Source of the DNA: an uncultured Actinomycetes bacterium
GTDB lineage: Bacteria; Actinomycetota; Acidimicrobiia; Acidimicrobiales; RAAP-2
DNA: 64,000 nucleotides
Reading direction: 5' to 3'
Assembly (NCBI GenBank): GCA_903830655.1
Contig: CAIKUQ010000044.1
Location: 62,001 to 126,000, forward strand
Part shown: positions 45,868-54,914 of the stretch, piece after piece
Layout: each line of letters starts with the position of its first letter
How positions within the stretch are numbered: the stretch's first letter is position 1
The notes under the pieces: model-generated
Database searches by the model: none
Told to the model about the DNA's origin: nothing
What the model saw: the letters and a program-made list of their open reading frames with translations, nothing else
Translations under genes and position numbers: made by a program

Positions 45868-47235
45868 GTGGAGAAACATTTCTTTGGCCTTAGACCAAAA
45901 TCTACAGAACGAGAGTTCACACAAAGTTCACCAAAGAGGCTGACCGAGCTCACCTTGTTGATCCTCGCCTGGGTAGTCATAGGTGCCGCGTACATTTTGG
46001 CCTCTTTTGGCGAAAAAGGTCACATGCCGCAGAAACTGTATGCATTCCTCGCGGTGGTAATTACCGCTTCGGGGCTTCTCCATCTCGCCATCCGAAGACT
46101 CGCCCCGATGGCATCGCAGACGTTGGTGCCGATTGCCACACTTCTCAACGGTATTGGCTATGTCGAGATTGCGCGCTGGAATCCAGTGGCTGCTTCCTAT
46201 ACGGCCTTCTATTCTGTCTTGAGCGCCATTGCTGTAGTTGGAATATTGTTCTTCATCAAGAACGTCCGCGACCTCGACCGGTATCGCTACCTCACCTTGG
46301 TGGCAGCAATCACGCTCATGCTGTTGCCCTTGATTCCACATTTTGGACAATATGTCAATGGCGCTCGCATGTGGGTGAAATTGGGGCCAATCTCCTTCCA
46401 GCCCGTTGAATTGGCCAAGATTCTTTTGGTGTTTTTCTTCGCATCTTATTTTTCTGCGAATCGGGAGTTGCTCTCAACGCCAACGCAGTCTTTCGGGCCC
46501 TTCAGAATCGTCGCACCTCGCGTCGTGCTTCCAATATTGATTGCGTGGGGGCTCACTATGGGAATTCTTGGGGCGGAGAATGACATTGGCTTTGCGATGA
46601 TGATTTTTGCTCTTTTCATCTCCATGCTTTGGATCACTACTGGCCTAAAGAGTTATCTTGGCCTCGGATTCGCCCTCTTCGTCACAGGTGGGTTTGCCGT
46701 AGTCCAATTATTCCCGCACGTGCACTCTCGCATATCCATGTGGCTGGATCCCTGGTCGGCACACAATTTCGCTCTATCGTCTCAATTGGCCAACGGCTGG
46801 TTCTCATTATCAGCGGGAGGAATTCTGGGAACCGGATTGGGCCTCGGGCAAGCTGGTCGTTGGGTCTCTTTCGCGACATCGGACATGATCACCGCCTCTC
46901 TAGGTGAAGAGCTCGGATTCGTTGGACTGATAATTATTATCTCTCTCTTCGCGATGTTTGTCGGTGAAGGTTTCCGCATAGCCCAAAAAGCTCAGTCTGA
47001 CTTTGTCAAACTAACCGCAGGCGGTCTCGCAATCCTCATGGGGCTGCAGGTATTTTTCATCATGGCCGGCGTTTTTCGTTTGGTACCACTCACCGGAATT
47101 ACCCTCCCCTTCATGGCCTATGGTGGTTCTGCTCTGATTTGCAATTACCTCTTGCTGGGATTTTTACTGCGAATCTCTCACGCAAATGCCACCGAGCGCA
47201 TCGGTGGAAATGTCATTCAAGTAACGCTGGATTAA
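45868..47235 (+). CDS. SEDS-family peptidoglycan polymerase (FtsW/RodA-like), long form
   Basis: A 455-residue polytopic membrane protein with two extra N-terminal helices relative to the shorter SEDS protein nearby, like the actinobacterial RodA/FtsW found with pbpA. SEDS proteins polymerise lipid II with a partner class B PBP. The conserved acidic site appears as ENDIGFAMMIFALF; SLSAGGILGTGLGLGQ and the ending LPFMAYGGSALICNYLLLG are family landmarks. GTG 45868 is six bases from a TACTCT box. Its TAA stop shares TTAA with the BFN gene. No PBP partner is adjacent. FtsW and RodA cannot be separated here. Confidence 0.88.
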   Translation: MEKHFFGLRPKSTEREFTQSSPKRLTELTLLILAWVVIGAAYILASFGEKGHMPQKLYAFLAVVITASGLLHLAIRRLAPMASQTLVPIATLLNGIGYVEIARWNPVAASYTAFYSVLSAIAVVGILFFIKNVRDLDRYRYLTLVAAITLMLLPLIPHFGQYVNGARMWVKLGPISFQPVELAKILLVFFFASYFSANRELLSTPTQSFGPFRIVAPRVVLPILIAWGLTMGILGAENDIGFAMMIFALFISMLWITTGLKSYLGLGFALFVTGGFAVVQLFPHVHSRISMWLDPWSAHNFALSSQLANGWFSLSAGGILGTGLGLGQAGRWVSFATSDMITASLGEELGFVGLIIIISLFAMFVGEGFRIAQKAQSDFVKLTAGGLAILMGLQVFFIMAGVFRLVPLTGITLPFMAYGGSALICNYLLLGFLLRISHANATERIGGNVIQVTLD

Positions 47236-47648
47236 GAAAAAAGCGATACGGCGCAAAGCACTGGTGCAGCGACCCGCTGACGAAGCGCCAAAGCTAATCC
47301 ATCGGAAGTTCTACAGTCGAACGTTTCTCGACCCTGGGGAGTCATAACGTCAAGCTCCGAATAGTAGATACCATTCTCGCATCTCACAATACGAACATCG
47401 ATTATGTTCCCATTCATCCGATTCAACACATCGCTCAAGAGTTCGCTCGTAGTCGGCCGAACAGCGACCGTGCCCGCTAGACAGTGGCGGATAATCTGGG
47501 CATCTGCCAGTGCAACTGGAATTTCAAGTGAGCGGAAGGGGAGCTCCTTCTCGATCAAATTGACTATTGGCGAACTATCCACGAGGTCATAAGACACCTT
47601 CTCAATGTCCATTACGCGGTAGTTTTCGCCCTGGGTGAAGTTAGTCAT
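47232..47648 (-). CDS. Bifunctional nuclease (BFN/DUF151) domain protein
   Basis: A 138-residue single-domain BFN protein. Family cues are the Ile-Pro-rich segment LEIPVALADAQIIRHCLAG and the C-terminal DCRTSDGLALALRQRVAAPVL. Plant members have been described as DNases/RNases, while bacterial roles are poorly known. It follows rodA by three bases at the end of the alaS-to-rodA run and lies between two SEDS genes. A typical Acidimicrobiia-Actinobacteria accessory gene; the function is not inferred. Confidence 0.87.
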   Translation of the reverse strand: MTNFTQGENYRVMDIEKVSYDLVDSSPIVNLIEKELPFRSLEIPVALADAQIIRHCLAGTVAVRPTTSELLSDVLNRMNGNIIDVRIVRCENGIYYSELDVMTPQGRETFDCRTSDGLALALRQRVAAPVLCAVSLFS

Positions 47649-47651
47649 GGG

Positions 47652-48791
47652 CTATATTTTCGCACGCCGCGAAACTGAGAGAACAATTCCCCCAGCCGCA
47701 TAGAACACAAGCGCTGCTGAGCCGCCGTAACTCATCAAGGGCAGCGGAATTCCCGCCACTGGCATAATGCCCATAGTCATTCCGATGTTCTCGAAGGCCG
47801 AGAAGGCGAAAAACACAAAAACGCCTAGCGCTAGCAGCTGGCCCATGGAGTCTTTCGCATGACGCGAAATTACAAAAAGGCGATATCCGATGAACGCCAT
47901 CAGCAGAACTGTGAGCATTGTCCCAATGAACCCCAGTTGCTCTCCTACTGCTGTGAAAATGAAGTCTGTCCGGTTTTCCGGCACGTAACCCAGGGTGGTC
48001 TGTAATCCCTGGAACAGTCCGGCCCCGTGTAACCCCCCAGCACCGATGGCGCTCTTCGCATTTTTTACTTCGTAGACGAGCCGGGCAATATCACTGTTCG
48101 TCGAATTCTGATTCAAGAAGGAGGTCAGCCTCTCCAATTGGTACTTATGCAACAGCCCAAATACAACCGCTAAGCCAATCGACAAGCCTCCCCCAAAGAC
48201 GAGCGCACTCATCAGTCGTGGAGGCACACCGGCCACCACCATCATCGCGCCAGCTATCAACACAAGGATTATGCAGGTGCCGAGGTCGGGCTGTAAATAG
48301 ATCAACGCTAACGGGATGCTCACCATTACCAACATTCGCGACACGTCGTACATGCTTAAGCCCTGAGGCCGTCGTTGAGCGTAGGTTGCAATAGCGATGA
48401 TTATGAACATCACCATGAACTCACTTGGCTGAATCTGAATGAAGCCGAGGCTGAACCAGCGTTGCGCGCCTAAGGCCGAAGTCCCGAATGCGAACACTCC
48501 CAGCAGACCGGCTACGCCCGACAAATAGAAGAACGTTGAAGCAATCTCTAGACGGTGATAATCGATTCGCGACAGCAAATACATCACACCAATGCCGAGA
48601 AGTACGAATTGTCCTTGACGTTGTAAGTAGTAGTGCGGGTTGTAACCAGCATTTAGTAGGGGTTGTTTCGTCGCTGAGTACACCATGAGTACACCGAACA
48701 ATCCAAGGACAATCATGGCCAACATCAGCGGTAAATCCAGACGCTCGATGTCACGTCGGCGTTGAGCAAAGACGTCTGTTCGACGGCTCAC
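47652..48791 (-). CDS. rodA: Rod shape-determining protein RodA (SEDS polymerase)
   Basis: A 379-residue, roughly ten-helix peptidoglycan polymerase for lateral wall growth. Diagnostic segments are FGVLMVYSATKQ, the catalytic PDLGT (in LIYLQPDLGTCII), GIHGAGLFQG-like GAGGLHGAGLFQG, FIFTAVGEQLGF and the ending PLPLMSYGGSAALVFYAAGG. The start is placed at GTG 48791, overlapping the aroE stop as GTGA with GGAGC upstream; the longer frame runs inside aroE. Co-occurs with mltG upstream in the same run. Confidence 0.93.
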   Translation of the reverse strand: MSRRTDVFAQRRRDIERLDLPLMLAMIVLGLFGVLMVYSATKQPLLNAGYNPHYYLQRQGQFVLLGIGVMYLLSRIDYHRLEIASTFFYLSGVAGLLGVFAFGTSALGAQRWFSLGFIQIQPSEFMVMFIIIAIATYAQRRPQGLSMYDVSRMLVMVSIPLALIYLQPDLGTCIILVLIAGAMMVVAGVPPRLMSALVFGGGLSIGLAVVFGLLHKYQLERLTSFLNQNSTNSDIARLVYEVKNAKSAIGAGGLHGAGLFQGLQTTLGYVPENRTDFIFTAVGEQLGFIGTMLTVLLMAFIGYRLFVISRHAKDSMGQLLALGVFVFFAFSAFENIGMTMGIMPVAGIPLPLMSYGGSAALVFYAAGGIVLSVSRRAKI

Positions 48792-49570
48792 GAAACGCTC
48801 CGAAACAGTGATTGACCATCGATAGGAGTATTGAACCACCAGGACATTTGTGCTGCCGCTTGAAACGCCAACATGCGCAAGCCGTTATCAGTTTGGCAGC
48901 CAAACTGGTTGTACATCTCCAGCCATTTGCTTTCTCGTGGGTCATAACTCAGATCCACTACGGCACTGTCTGGACTAATCCCCTGCAGGACCGCGCCTTC
49001 CTGGTTTCGATCACTTATTGGAATCGTATTCACAATCAGGTCGACCGGTCGATAGACCAAGGAAAACCCAAACACGTTCGGGTAGGGGGCGCAGGCGCGC
49101 TCCACATTCACTTCTGAGCGTCCGTGTACCGCAACCGACGAGACCCCGATTTTCACCAGCGAATGAATAATTGCACGGGCCGAACCACCCGCACCCAAAA
49201 CAACAACATGGGAACCAGAAAAGTCTGTCTCGAATCGGGAGCGCAGTGCGTTCACGAAACCCTCTCCATCGGTATTGTGTCCCGCAATTTTCCCATCAAT
49301 AAATCGCATGGAGTTAATTGCTCCAATAACTCGGGCTGAATCCGTGAGTTCATGGGCGCGTTCAAAAGCGACCGTCTTCAGTGGGGCCGTGACCGAGAGG
49401 GCATCGAAGGACTCTCCAGCGGTTGCGATGAAGGCATTAAAATTAGCCAAGTCAACGTCGTATCGCTCTGATCCACCCTGAAGTTCAGCCGCACGCAAAC
49501 CGGCTTCGTGAAGTTCAGGACTCAGAGAGTGAACAATTGGAGAACCGATAACTCCCAGTCGCCAGAGCAT
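48788..49570 (-). CDS. aroE: Shikimate dehydrogenase
   Basis: Reduces 3-dehydroshikimate to shikimate with NADPH. The 260 residues carry GSPIVHSLSPELH (substrate serines), SVTAPLK (catalytic Lys), AINSMR, HNTDGEGF (catalytic Asp) and the Rossmann motif VLGAGGSARAI. The ATG shares one base with the mltG stop (TAATG). The mltG-aroE pairing is the conserved actinobacterial order. Confidence 0.95.
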   Translation of the reverse strand: MLWRLGVIGSPIVHSLSPELHEAGLRAAELQGGSERYDVDLANFNAFIATAGESFDALSVTAPLKTVAFERAHELTDSARVIGAINSMRFIDGKIAGHNTDGEGFVNALRSRFETDFSGSHVVVLGAGGSARAIIHSLVKIGVSSVAVHGRSEVNVERACAPYPNVFGFSLVYRPVDLIVNTIPISDRNQEGAVLQGISPDSAVVDLSYDPRESKWLEMYNQFGCQTDNGLRMLAFQAAAQMSWWFNTPIDGQSLFRSVS

Positions 49571-50568
49571 TACAAACCGCGACTTCGCGCTAGAGCTTCG
49601 TTGGCGAGCTGACCGGCGTAGGTGGTGGAAAATGCTTCATGACCCGCTTTGTCAACCACGACAAAGTAGCGCCAAGTACCCACAGGAGCGTGGAGAAGTG
49701 CACTGAAGGCTGTCGAGGAAGGGATACAAACAGGAGTCGGTGTCAATCCGTAATTCAAATAGGTGTTGTAGGGAGTGCGAGTTTGCAGCATCGCTCTCGT
49801 AACCTGACCGCCATCACGATGTAGGGCGTAGAGGACTGTGGAGTCCATCTGGAGCGCCTGGTGGGCTTTGAGTCGATTCAGAATCACTCGTGCGACCTTC
49901 GGCATATTCACGGAGTAGTAACCCTCTTTTTCGACTATCGAGGCCACTATGACCAGTTGATAAGCGCTCAAGCCCTCCAAAGAGGTCGATTTCACAATCC
50001 CCAGAGACTTCGCTTGACGCTCAAAACGTGCGAACATTGTTGACGCAAGCTCCTCCGGTGTCGTTCCGGGTGCGATTACATACGTACCTGAGCCAATCAA
50101 ACCATCGAGATTGGATTGGGAGGCCCACCCACTTTTCGCGGCTAAGTGCTGGGTCGCTGATAGAAATGCCGATCCCCAATTGCCAGACAAATCGGTCGCT
50201 AGGGATTGCGCGATCTCTCGAACTGTCAGACCTGGTCGAGCGTTAATAGAAATCACGTTGGGCGCGCCGTTGAGGATTGTTCGAACTGTCGAGAATGAAG
50301 ACGCTTTTCGAAATTGATAACTACCAGGTACCGACGTTGGATTACCTTGAACCACGGCGTCCACACGGAACGCCAAAGGTGAGCCAATGACCCCAGCGGC
50401 ATGCAGTTTGCTCGCAATCACCGCGACCGAATCCCCAGGGCTTACCTGGACAATGGCGTAGCTGTTCGATGATGAGAAAATTGGATACGCCTGCAGCGCA
50501 AACCAGAGAATAAACAAACCCAGAAGGCTTCCAGAAAGCGTTAGCAAAATTCGTATCGCTCTAATCAC
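49570..50568 (-). CDS. mltG: Endolytic murein transglycosylase MltG
   Basis: A 332-residue protein with one N-terminal membrane anchor (about 5-28) and an extracytoplasmic YceG-like domain that cleaves nascent glycan strands. A LysM-like segment lies near residues 40-100. The catalytic glutamate is in ASIVEKEG, followed by LQMDSTVLYAL and TPYNTYLNYGLTPTPVC, all family landmarks. The start is GTG 50568, overlapping ruvX by 8 bases (GTGATTAG). Located between ruvX and aroE as in Mycobacterium. Confidence 0.93.
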   Translation of the reverse strand: MIRAIRILLTLSGSLLGLFILWFALQAYPIFSSSNSYAIVQVSPGDSVAVIASKLHAAGVIGSPLAFRVDAVVQGNPTSVPGSYQFRKASSFSTVRTILNGAPNVISINARPGLTVREIAQSLATDLSGNWGSAFLSATQHLAAKSGWASQSNLDGLIGSGTYVIAPGTTPEELASTMFARFERQAKSLGIVKSTSLEGLSAYQLVIVASIVEKEGYYSVNMPKVARVILNRLKAHQALQMDSTVLYALHRDGGQVTRAMLQTRTPYNTYLNYGLTPTPVCIPSSTAFSALLHAPVGTWRYFVVVDKAGHEAFSTTYAGQLANEALARSRGL

Positions 50569-50977
50569 GAGGTAGGCCTTCCAAATAGCTCTCTAGCATG
50601 ATGACCGCAGCGGCGCTGTCAACAATATTTCTTTGTTTCGCTATTTTATGGCCCGCCTGCGATAACTGGTACGAAGCCTGTTTAGTAGTCAATCGCTCAT
50701 CAAACTGGATAATCGCCAATTCGGGAAAATGGGTGCAAACGTCATTGAAGAAGGCTGTCGCGTTGTGAGTACTTGCGGTTTCTGCACCGCTCAACGCATG
50801 AGGGAGACCAACGACAACCCCCACAACGGACTCTTCGCTAATCAGTGTGGCTAGCTGGGACATCAAGTCTGGACCTACGAGAAGTGCCTCACGAGGAAAG
50901 GCCATTCTTTGCTCTGAATCAGTAAGCGCTACGCCGCATCTCTTGGTTCCTGGATCGAGGCCGAGGATTCGCGCCAT
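50561..50977 (-). CDS. ruvX: RuvX/YqgF RNase H-fold nuclease
   Basis: A 138-residue Holliday-junction-resolvase-like protein, implicated in 16S rRNA 5' end maturation in E. coli. The RNase H-fold starts with ILGLDPGTKRCGVAL (first catalytic Asp), VVGLPHALSG is the second landmark, and FDERLTTKQA and VDSAAAVIMLESYL complete the site. The start lies three bases after the alaS stop. Conserved in the alaS-ruvX-mltG-aroE string. Confidence 0.95.
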   Translation of the reverse strand: MARILGLDPGTKRCGVALTDSEQRMAFPREALLVGPDLMSQLATLISEESVVGVVVGLPHALSGAETASTHNATAFFNDVCTHFPELAIIQFDERLTTKQASYQLSQAGHKIAKQRNIVDSAAAVIMLESYLEGLPRD

Positions 50978-50980
50978 GAG

Positions 50981-53530
50981 CTAAAGCGCCTGAGCCGCCA
51001 ACAAGAGAGCTCCTATACCTTCAGGATTACGCCCACCGGCCAGAGCGACTTCTCGAGAACCTCCGCCGCCCCCGCCGATCAAGCCCGCCAACTCCTTGAC
51101 AATCACTGCAGCATCGGCGGAGCCGTCCGTAGCAACCGCTACGGCGACCTTCTCTTCCTCTACGCCAGCGAGTACCACGACTCGGCGACCCCTCCGCTGC
51201 AAGTCCTGTGCGAGGATCCTCAACTGCTCCCCACCGAAACCATCGACACGAGCGACCACAACATCGCCCGGAGATTCCGCGTGCAGCGCCTCGGCGAAAG
51301 TGCTCAACTGAGCCTGCTTGAGTGCACTGAGCTCCTTCTCGACTGCCTTCTGTTTGTCGAAGACTCGCTCGAGGGAAGGGAGAACTTCATCAAGTGAGCT
51401 CTTGAGCAAAGTAGCGACAGCACCGAGTGTTCGCTCCATCTCTTGGCTCCGTTGCAGGGCGCCCATTCCAGTTACTGCTTCAAGTCGCCGAGTATTCGCC
51501 CCGATAGAGGCCTCAGAAACTATTTGAATCTGGCCAATTTCGCCCAATCGCTCAACGTGAGTTCCTCCGCAAAATTCCAGACTGTGCTCGCCCGCGCGGA
51601 CCACACGAACGACATCACCATATTTGTCCCCAAAGAACATCGTCGCGCCCATCGCTTCAGCTTCCAGCTTCGAGGTTTGAATAATCTCTACCGAACCATT
51701 AGCGACTATGTCCTCATTGGCCATCGTCAAGATGCTATTTGCCTCTTCTGGGGCGAGGCCTTGGCCATGGGAAAAGTCGAAGCGCAGTCGGTCGGGGCCT
51801 ACGTACGAGCCTTGTTGACGCACGTGATCTCCGAGGACAACACGCAACCCCGCGTGTAATAGGTGGGTGGCGGTGTGATTCCGCGAGTTTGCTTCACGCC
51901 GTGCGGGATCGATTGTCGCAACGACGACCTGCCCGGGGAGGATTTCCCCTGTCAATTTTCCGCGGTGGGCGAACAGGCCGCCCGCTACGTTGACCACATC
52001 GGTTACAACAAACTTTCCCGTTTCGCTCACAACCGTCCCGGTATCCGCCAGCTGCCCACCGGACTCGGCGTAAAAGGGCGACGCTTCGAGGAATAACTCC
52101 TGGCCACCCTCAGAATCACCCAGCAGAGCCAGCACGGTTGATTCGATGCTGAAGCGACTCACTTCGCGACCCACAAATTCAGTCGCACCGTGAGACTCAA
52201 TCAGAGCCTTGTATTGACTTTCATCGGCAATACGCAAAGTCTTGGCGCCAGCGCGCGCACGCTCTTTTTGCTCTGTCATCTCGCTGTCGAAACCATCACG
52301 ATCCACTCCAAGCCCCGACTCTGCGAGAACCTCTTGCGTCAGCTCAATTGGAAAACCATGCGTGTCGTGCAACTTAAAGGCGACCGAGCCCGACACCAAG
52401 CTCGAACCACTCGAAAGCGCCTCTTGCTTGGCCTCATCTAAGAAATTCATGCCGTTTTTAAGAGTTCGAGCGAAACCCGCCTCTTCACGTTCAACAACAG
52501 ACTTGATTAGTTCACGGTCCTTTAACAGGACCGGATAAGCGTCGCCCATTTTGATAATCGCAGCATCCACTAAATCTGCGACTAGTGGAGCTTCAGTTCC
52601 TGCGCGGCGTGCGGCCAAGATGGCGCGGCGAATAATCCGCCGCAAAACATAGCCTCGGCCTTCGTTGGAAGGAATAACACCGTCAGAGACCAGCATCGTC
52701 ATCGCCCGGCCGTGCTCGGCCACTCGACGGATCAGCACATCGGTTGCGGGGTCCTTGCCGTACGAGGTGTTGAGCGCGCGTGAAGCAGTCTCCAGGAGAG
52801 GAGCAAAAAGATCGGTTGCAAATACTGACTCGACGCCATTAAGTATCGAGAGCACACGCTCGAATCCTGCACCGGTGTCGATGTTCTTCTTTGGAAGTTC
52901 AATCATCCCCTGGTTAGGAATCTTCTCGTATTGCATAAATACGAGATTCCAAAACTCGATGAACCGGTCATCGCCACCGAAAGCCGGTCCGCCATCGGCG
53001 CCGAACTGAGGACCCTTGTCATAAAATATCTCTGAGCAGGGCCCGCAAGGACCAGCCTCGCCCATAGACCAAAAGTTATCTTCATCGAGACGTTGAATTC
53101 TCTCGGGTTTGATCCCAATGGTGTCACGCCAAATGTCTGCCGCGTTGTCGTCAGAATCGTGCACCGTGATCCACAGTCGATCTGGGTCGAGACCAAAACC
53201 ATCCGTAATCAATCCCCACGCGTACTTGATTGCCCCCTCTTTGAAGTAATCACCGAAGGAGAAATTGCCCATCATCTCGAAAAAAGTGAGGTGACGCTGC
53301 GTGGTTCCGATGATGTCTATGTCTGGGGCTCGGAAGCACTTTTGAATAGACACGGCGCGATTGAAGGAAGGCTTTTCCTCCTCGGTAAAATATGGCTTAA
53401 AGGGGACCATTCCAGCGACAGTAAAGAGCAGCGAGGGGTCGTGGGGAATCAGGCTCGCCGAAGGAACAACGGTGTGCCCGTTCTTGGCGAAATAATCAAG
53501 GAATATGGACCGGAGTTCTGCTGCTTCCAT
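50981..53530 (-). CDS. alaS: Alanyl-tRNA synthetase
   Basis: A class II synthetase of 849 residues, a little below the usual 870-900. The catalytic domain opens with LRSIFLDYFAKNGHTVVPSASLIP and includes RCFRAPDID. The editing domain has the zinc-binding HTATHLLHAGL and CGGTHVE, and the C-terminal C-Ala domain ends with a glycine-rich GLIGGGGGGSREVALAGG. The ATG at 53530 lies six bases after a TAGGCT box in a 13-base gap behind rarA, so it may start its own leaderless transcript. Confidence 0.97.
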   Translation of the reverse strand: MEAAELRSIFLDYFAKNGHTVVPSASLIPHDPSLLFTVAGMVPFKPYFTEEEKPSFNRAVSIQKCFRAPDIDIIGTTQRHLTFFEMMGNFSFGDYFKEGAIKYAWGLITDGFGLDPDRLWITVHDSDDNAADIWRDTIGIKPERIQRLDEDNFWSMGEAGPCGPCSEIFYDKGPQFGADGGPAFGGDDRFIEFWNLVFMQYEKIPNQGMIELPKKNIDTGAGFERVLSILNGVESVFATDLFAPLLETASRALNTSYGKDPATDVLIRRVAEHGRAMTMLVSDGVIPSNEGRGYVLRRIIRRAILAARRAGTEAPLVADLVDAAIIKMGDAYPVLLKDRELIKSVVEREEAGFARTLKNGMNFLDEAKQEALSSGSSLVSGSVAFKLHDTHGFPIELTQEVLAESGLGVDRDGFDSEMTEQKERARAGAKTLRIADESQYKALIESHGATEFVGREVSRFSIESTVLALLGDSEGGQELFLEASPFYAESGGQLADTGTVVSETGKFVVTDVVNVAGGLFAHRGKLTGEILPGQVVVATIDPARREANSRNHTATHLLHAGLRVVLGDHVRQQGSYVGPDRLRFDFSHGQGLAPEEANSILTMANEDIVANGSVEIIQTSKLEAEAMGATMFFGDKYGDVVRVVRAGEHSLEFCGGTHVERLGEIGQIQIVSEASIGANTRRLEAVTGMGALQRSQEMERTLGAVATLLKSSLDEVLPSLERVFDKQKAVEKELSALKQAQLSTFAEALHAESPGDVVVARVDGFGGEQLRILAQDLQRRGRRVVVLAGVEEEKVAVAVATDGSADAAVIVKELAGLIGGGGGGSREVALAGGRNPEGIGALLLAAQAL

Positions 53531-53536
53531 TGGAAC

Positions 53537-53542
53537 AGCCTA
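53537..53542 (-). promoter_or_regulatory. Predicted -10 box of leaderless alaS promoter
   Basis: TAGGCT on the minus strand followed by GTTCCA and the alaS ATG. It overlaps the rarA stop region and is identical to the boxes before relA and rpsA. Confidence 0.5.
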
Positions 53543-53543
53543 G

Positions 53544-54914
53544 TTAAGAAGCATCGCCATTTTGTTCGCAGCGCTGACGCCATTGCTCCACCGTAAGTCC
53601 TTCACGTCCCTCAAATCCTGGTTGAAAAATTGCCCCCTGCGTGAGTCCGTCTGGGAGATACCGCTGCGAGACCCAATGATGTGGAAAATCATGGGGATAG
53701 AGGTACTGAGTTCCAGCGCCAATTGTTTTAGCGCCGGCGTAGTGAGAGTCGCGAAGGTGCTCGGGAACCACGATCGCTCCCCCCTCTTGGACTGCCGAGA
53801 CCGCCGCCGCCAGTCCGGTGGTCACTGAATTGCTCTTGGGGGCGAGCGCCAGGGCCAGGGTTGCGTGCGCCAAAGTTAGGCGACATTCGGGCAGTCCAAT
53901 GAATTCGATAGCTCTCGCACAGGCCTCGGCTAGTAACAGTGCCGAAGGATCAGCCAGTCCAATATCTTCACTCGCCGCGATCACTAACCTTCGTGCGATG
54001 AATCGAGGGGTCTCTCCACTCTCTAACAGAGCCGCCATCCAAAATAACGCCGCATCGGGATCTGAACCACGAATTGACTTGATAAACGCACTCACTTGGT
54101 CGTAATGCGAATCCTGGGACTGGTGGAATAGCCTTCCATCTCGCGCATTCGCCACATCTTCCAAGCTGATGTCAAACCTCTTGTCGGCCTTAGCAAAAAT
54201 AATGGCTGTGTCTAGAGTCGTTAGCGCTGAACGCGCATCACCATCGGCGGACCCCGCTACAGCCTTTACGACCGAATCGCCAATAGTTACCTCTCGCAGT
54301 TGGGCCCCGCGCTCAATAAGTGTGGCCAAGTTCTCATCCGAAAGAGGGTGCAGGCGCCACAGCGAAGTTCGACTCATTAGCGCTGCGTTGACCTCAAAGA
54401 ATGGGTTCTCGGTAGTGGCGCCAATAAGAACAATCTCGCCGGACTCGGTAACGGGTAGCAAGAGATCCTGCTGTGATTTATTGAAGCGGTGTACCTCGTC
54501 AATGAACAAGACTGTGCGTTCGCCGCGCTCACCGAGACGTTGCCTCGCTCGCTCGATGGCCTCGCGGACGTCTTTCACGCCGCTCGAAACGGCCGACAGC
54601 GTCTCGGTCGTATAGCCAGCCGACGTAGCCAAGATGCGGGCCATCGTGGTCTTACCGGTACCAGCTGGCCCCCATAAAATCATCGAAGTCAATTGTTGAG
54701 CCTCTAGAAAACGCCGCAACGAGCCGGTAGGACCAACCAGGTGATCTTGTCCGACTACCTCTGAGATGTCCTTTGGCCGCAACAACTCGGCTAATGGCGC
54801 ACCCTGTCGAAGGCGCTCAATTGCAGCTTGGTCGAACAGTGACGTACTAAACCTTCGGTTGGAACTTGAGACGCAGGTCGCGAACTTGTCGTTCGGTGAT
54901 GCTCTTGGGGGCAC
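53544..54914 (-). CDS. rarA: Replication-associated AAA+ ATPase RarA/MgsA
   Basis: A clamp-loader-like AAA+ ATPase active at stalled forks, up to 456 residues. It has LAELLRPKDISEVVGQDHLVG, Walker A WGPAGTGKTTMA, Walker B LFIDEVHRFNK, sensor GATTENPFFEVN and the C-terminal tetramerisation region (YLPDGLTQGAIF). The first canonical start in frame is GTG 54914, which lies 68 bases inside aspS. No ATG, GTG or TTG occurs between the aspS stop and the conserved domain, although CTG and ACG do. The true N terminus is therefore uncertain. Confidence 0.9.
   Translation of the reverse strand: MPPRASPNDKFATCVSSSNRRFSTSLFDQAAIERLRQGAPLAELLRPKDISEVVGQDHLVGPTGSLRRFLEAQQLTSMILWGPAGTGKTTMARILATSAGYTTETLSAVSSGVKDVREAIERARQRLGERGERTVLFIDEVHRFNKSQQDLLLPVTESGEIVLIGATTENPFFEVNAALMSRTSLWRLHPLSDENLATLIERGAQLREVTIGDSVVKAVAGSADGDARSALTTLDTAIIFAKADKRFDISLEDVANARDGRLFHQSQDSHYDQVSAFIKSIRGSDPDAALFWMAALLESGETPRFIARRLVIAASEDIGLADPSALLLAEACARAIEFIGLPECRLTLAHATLALALAPKSNSVTTGLAAAVSAVQEGGAIVVPEHLRDSHYAGAKTIGAGTQYLYPHDFPHHWVSQRYLPDGLTQGAIFQPGFEGREGLTVEQWRQRCEQNGDAS

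Noticed and set aside
53093-53596. Open frame of 167 codons spanning the alaS start region on the plus strand
   Set aside because: It covers the conserved catalytic core of alaS in antisense and has no start signals.
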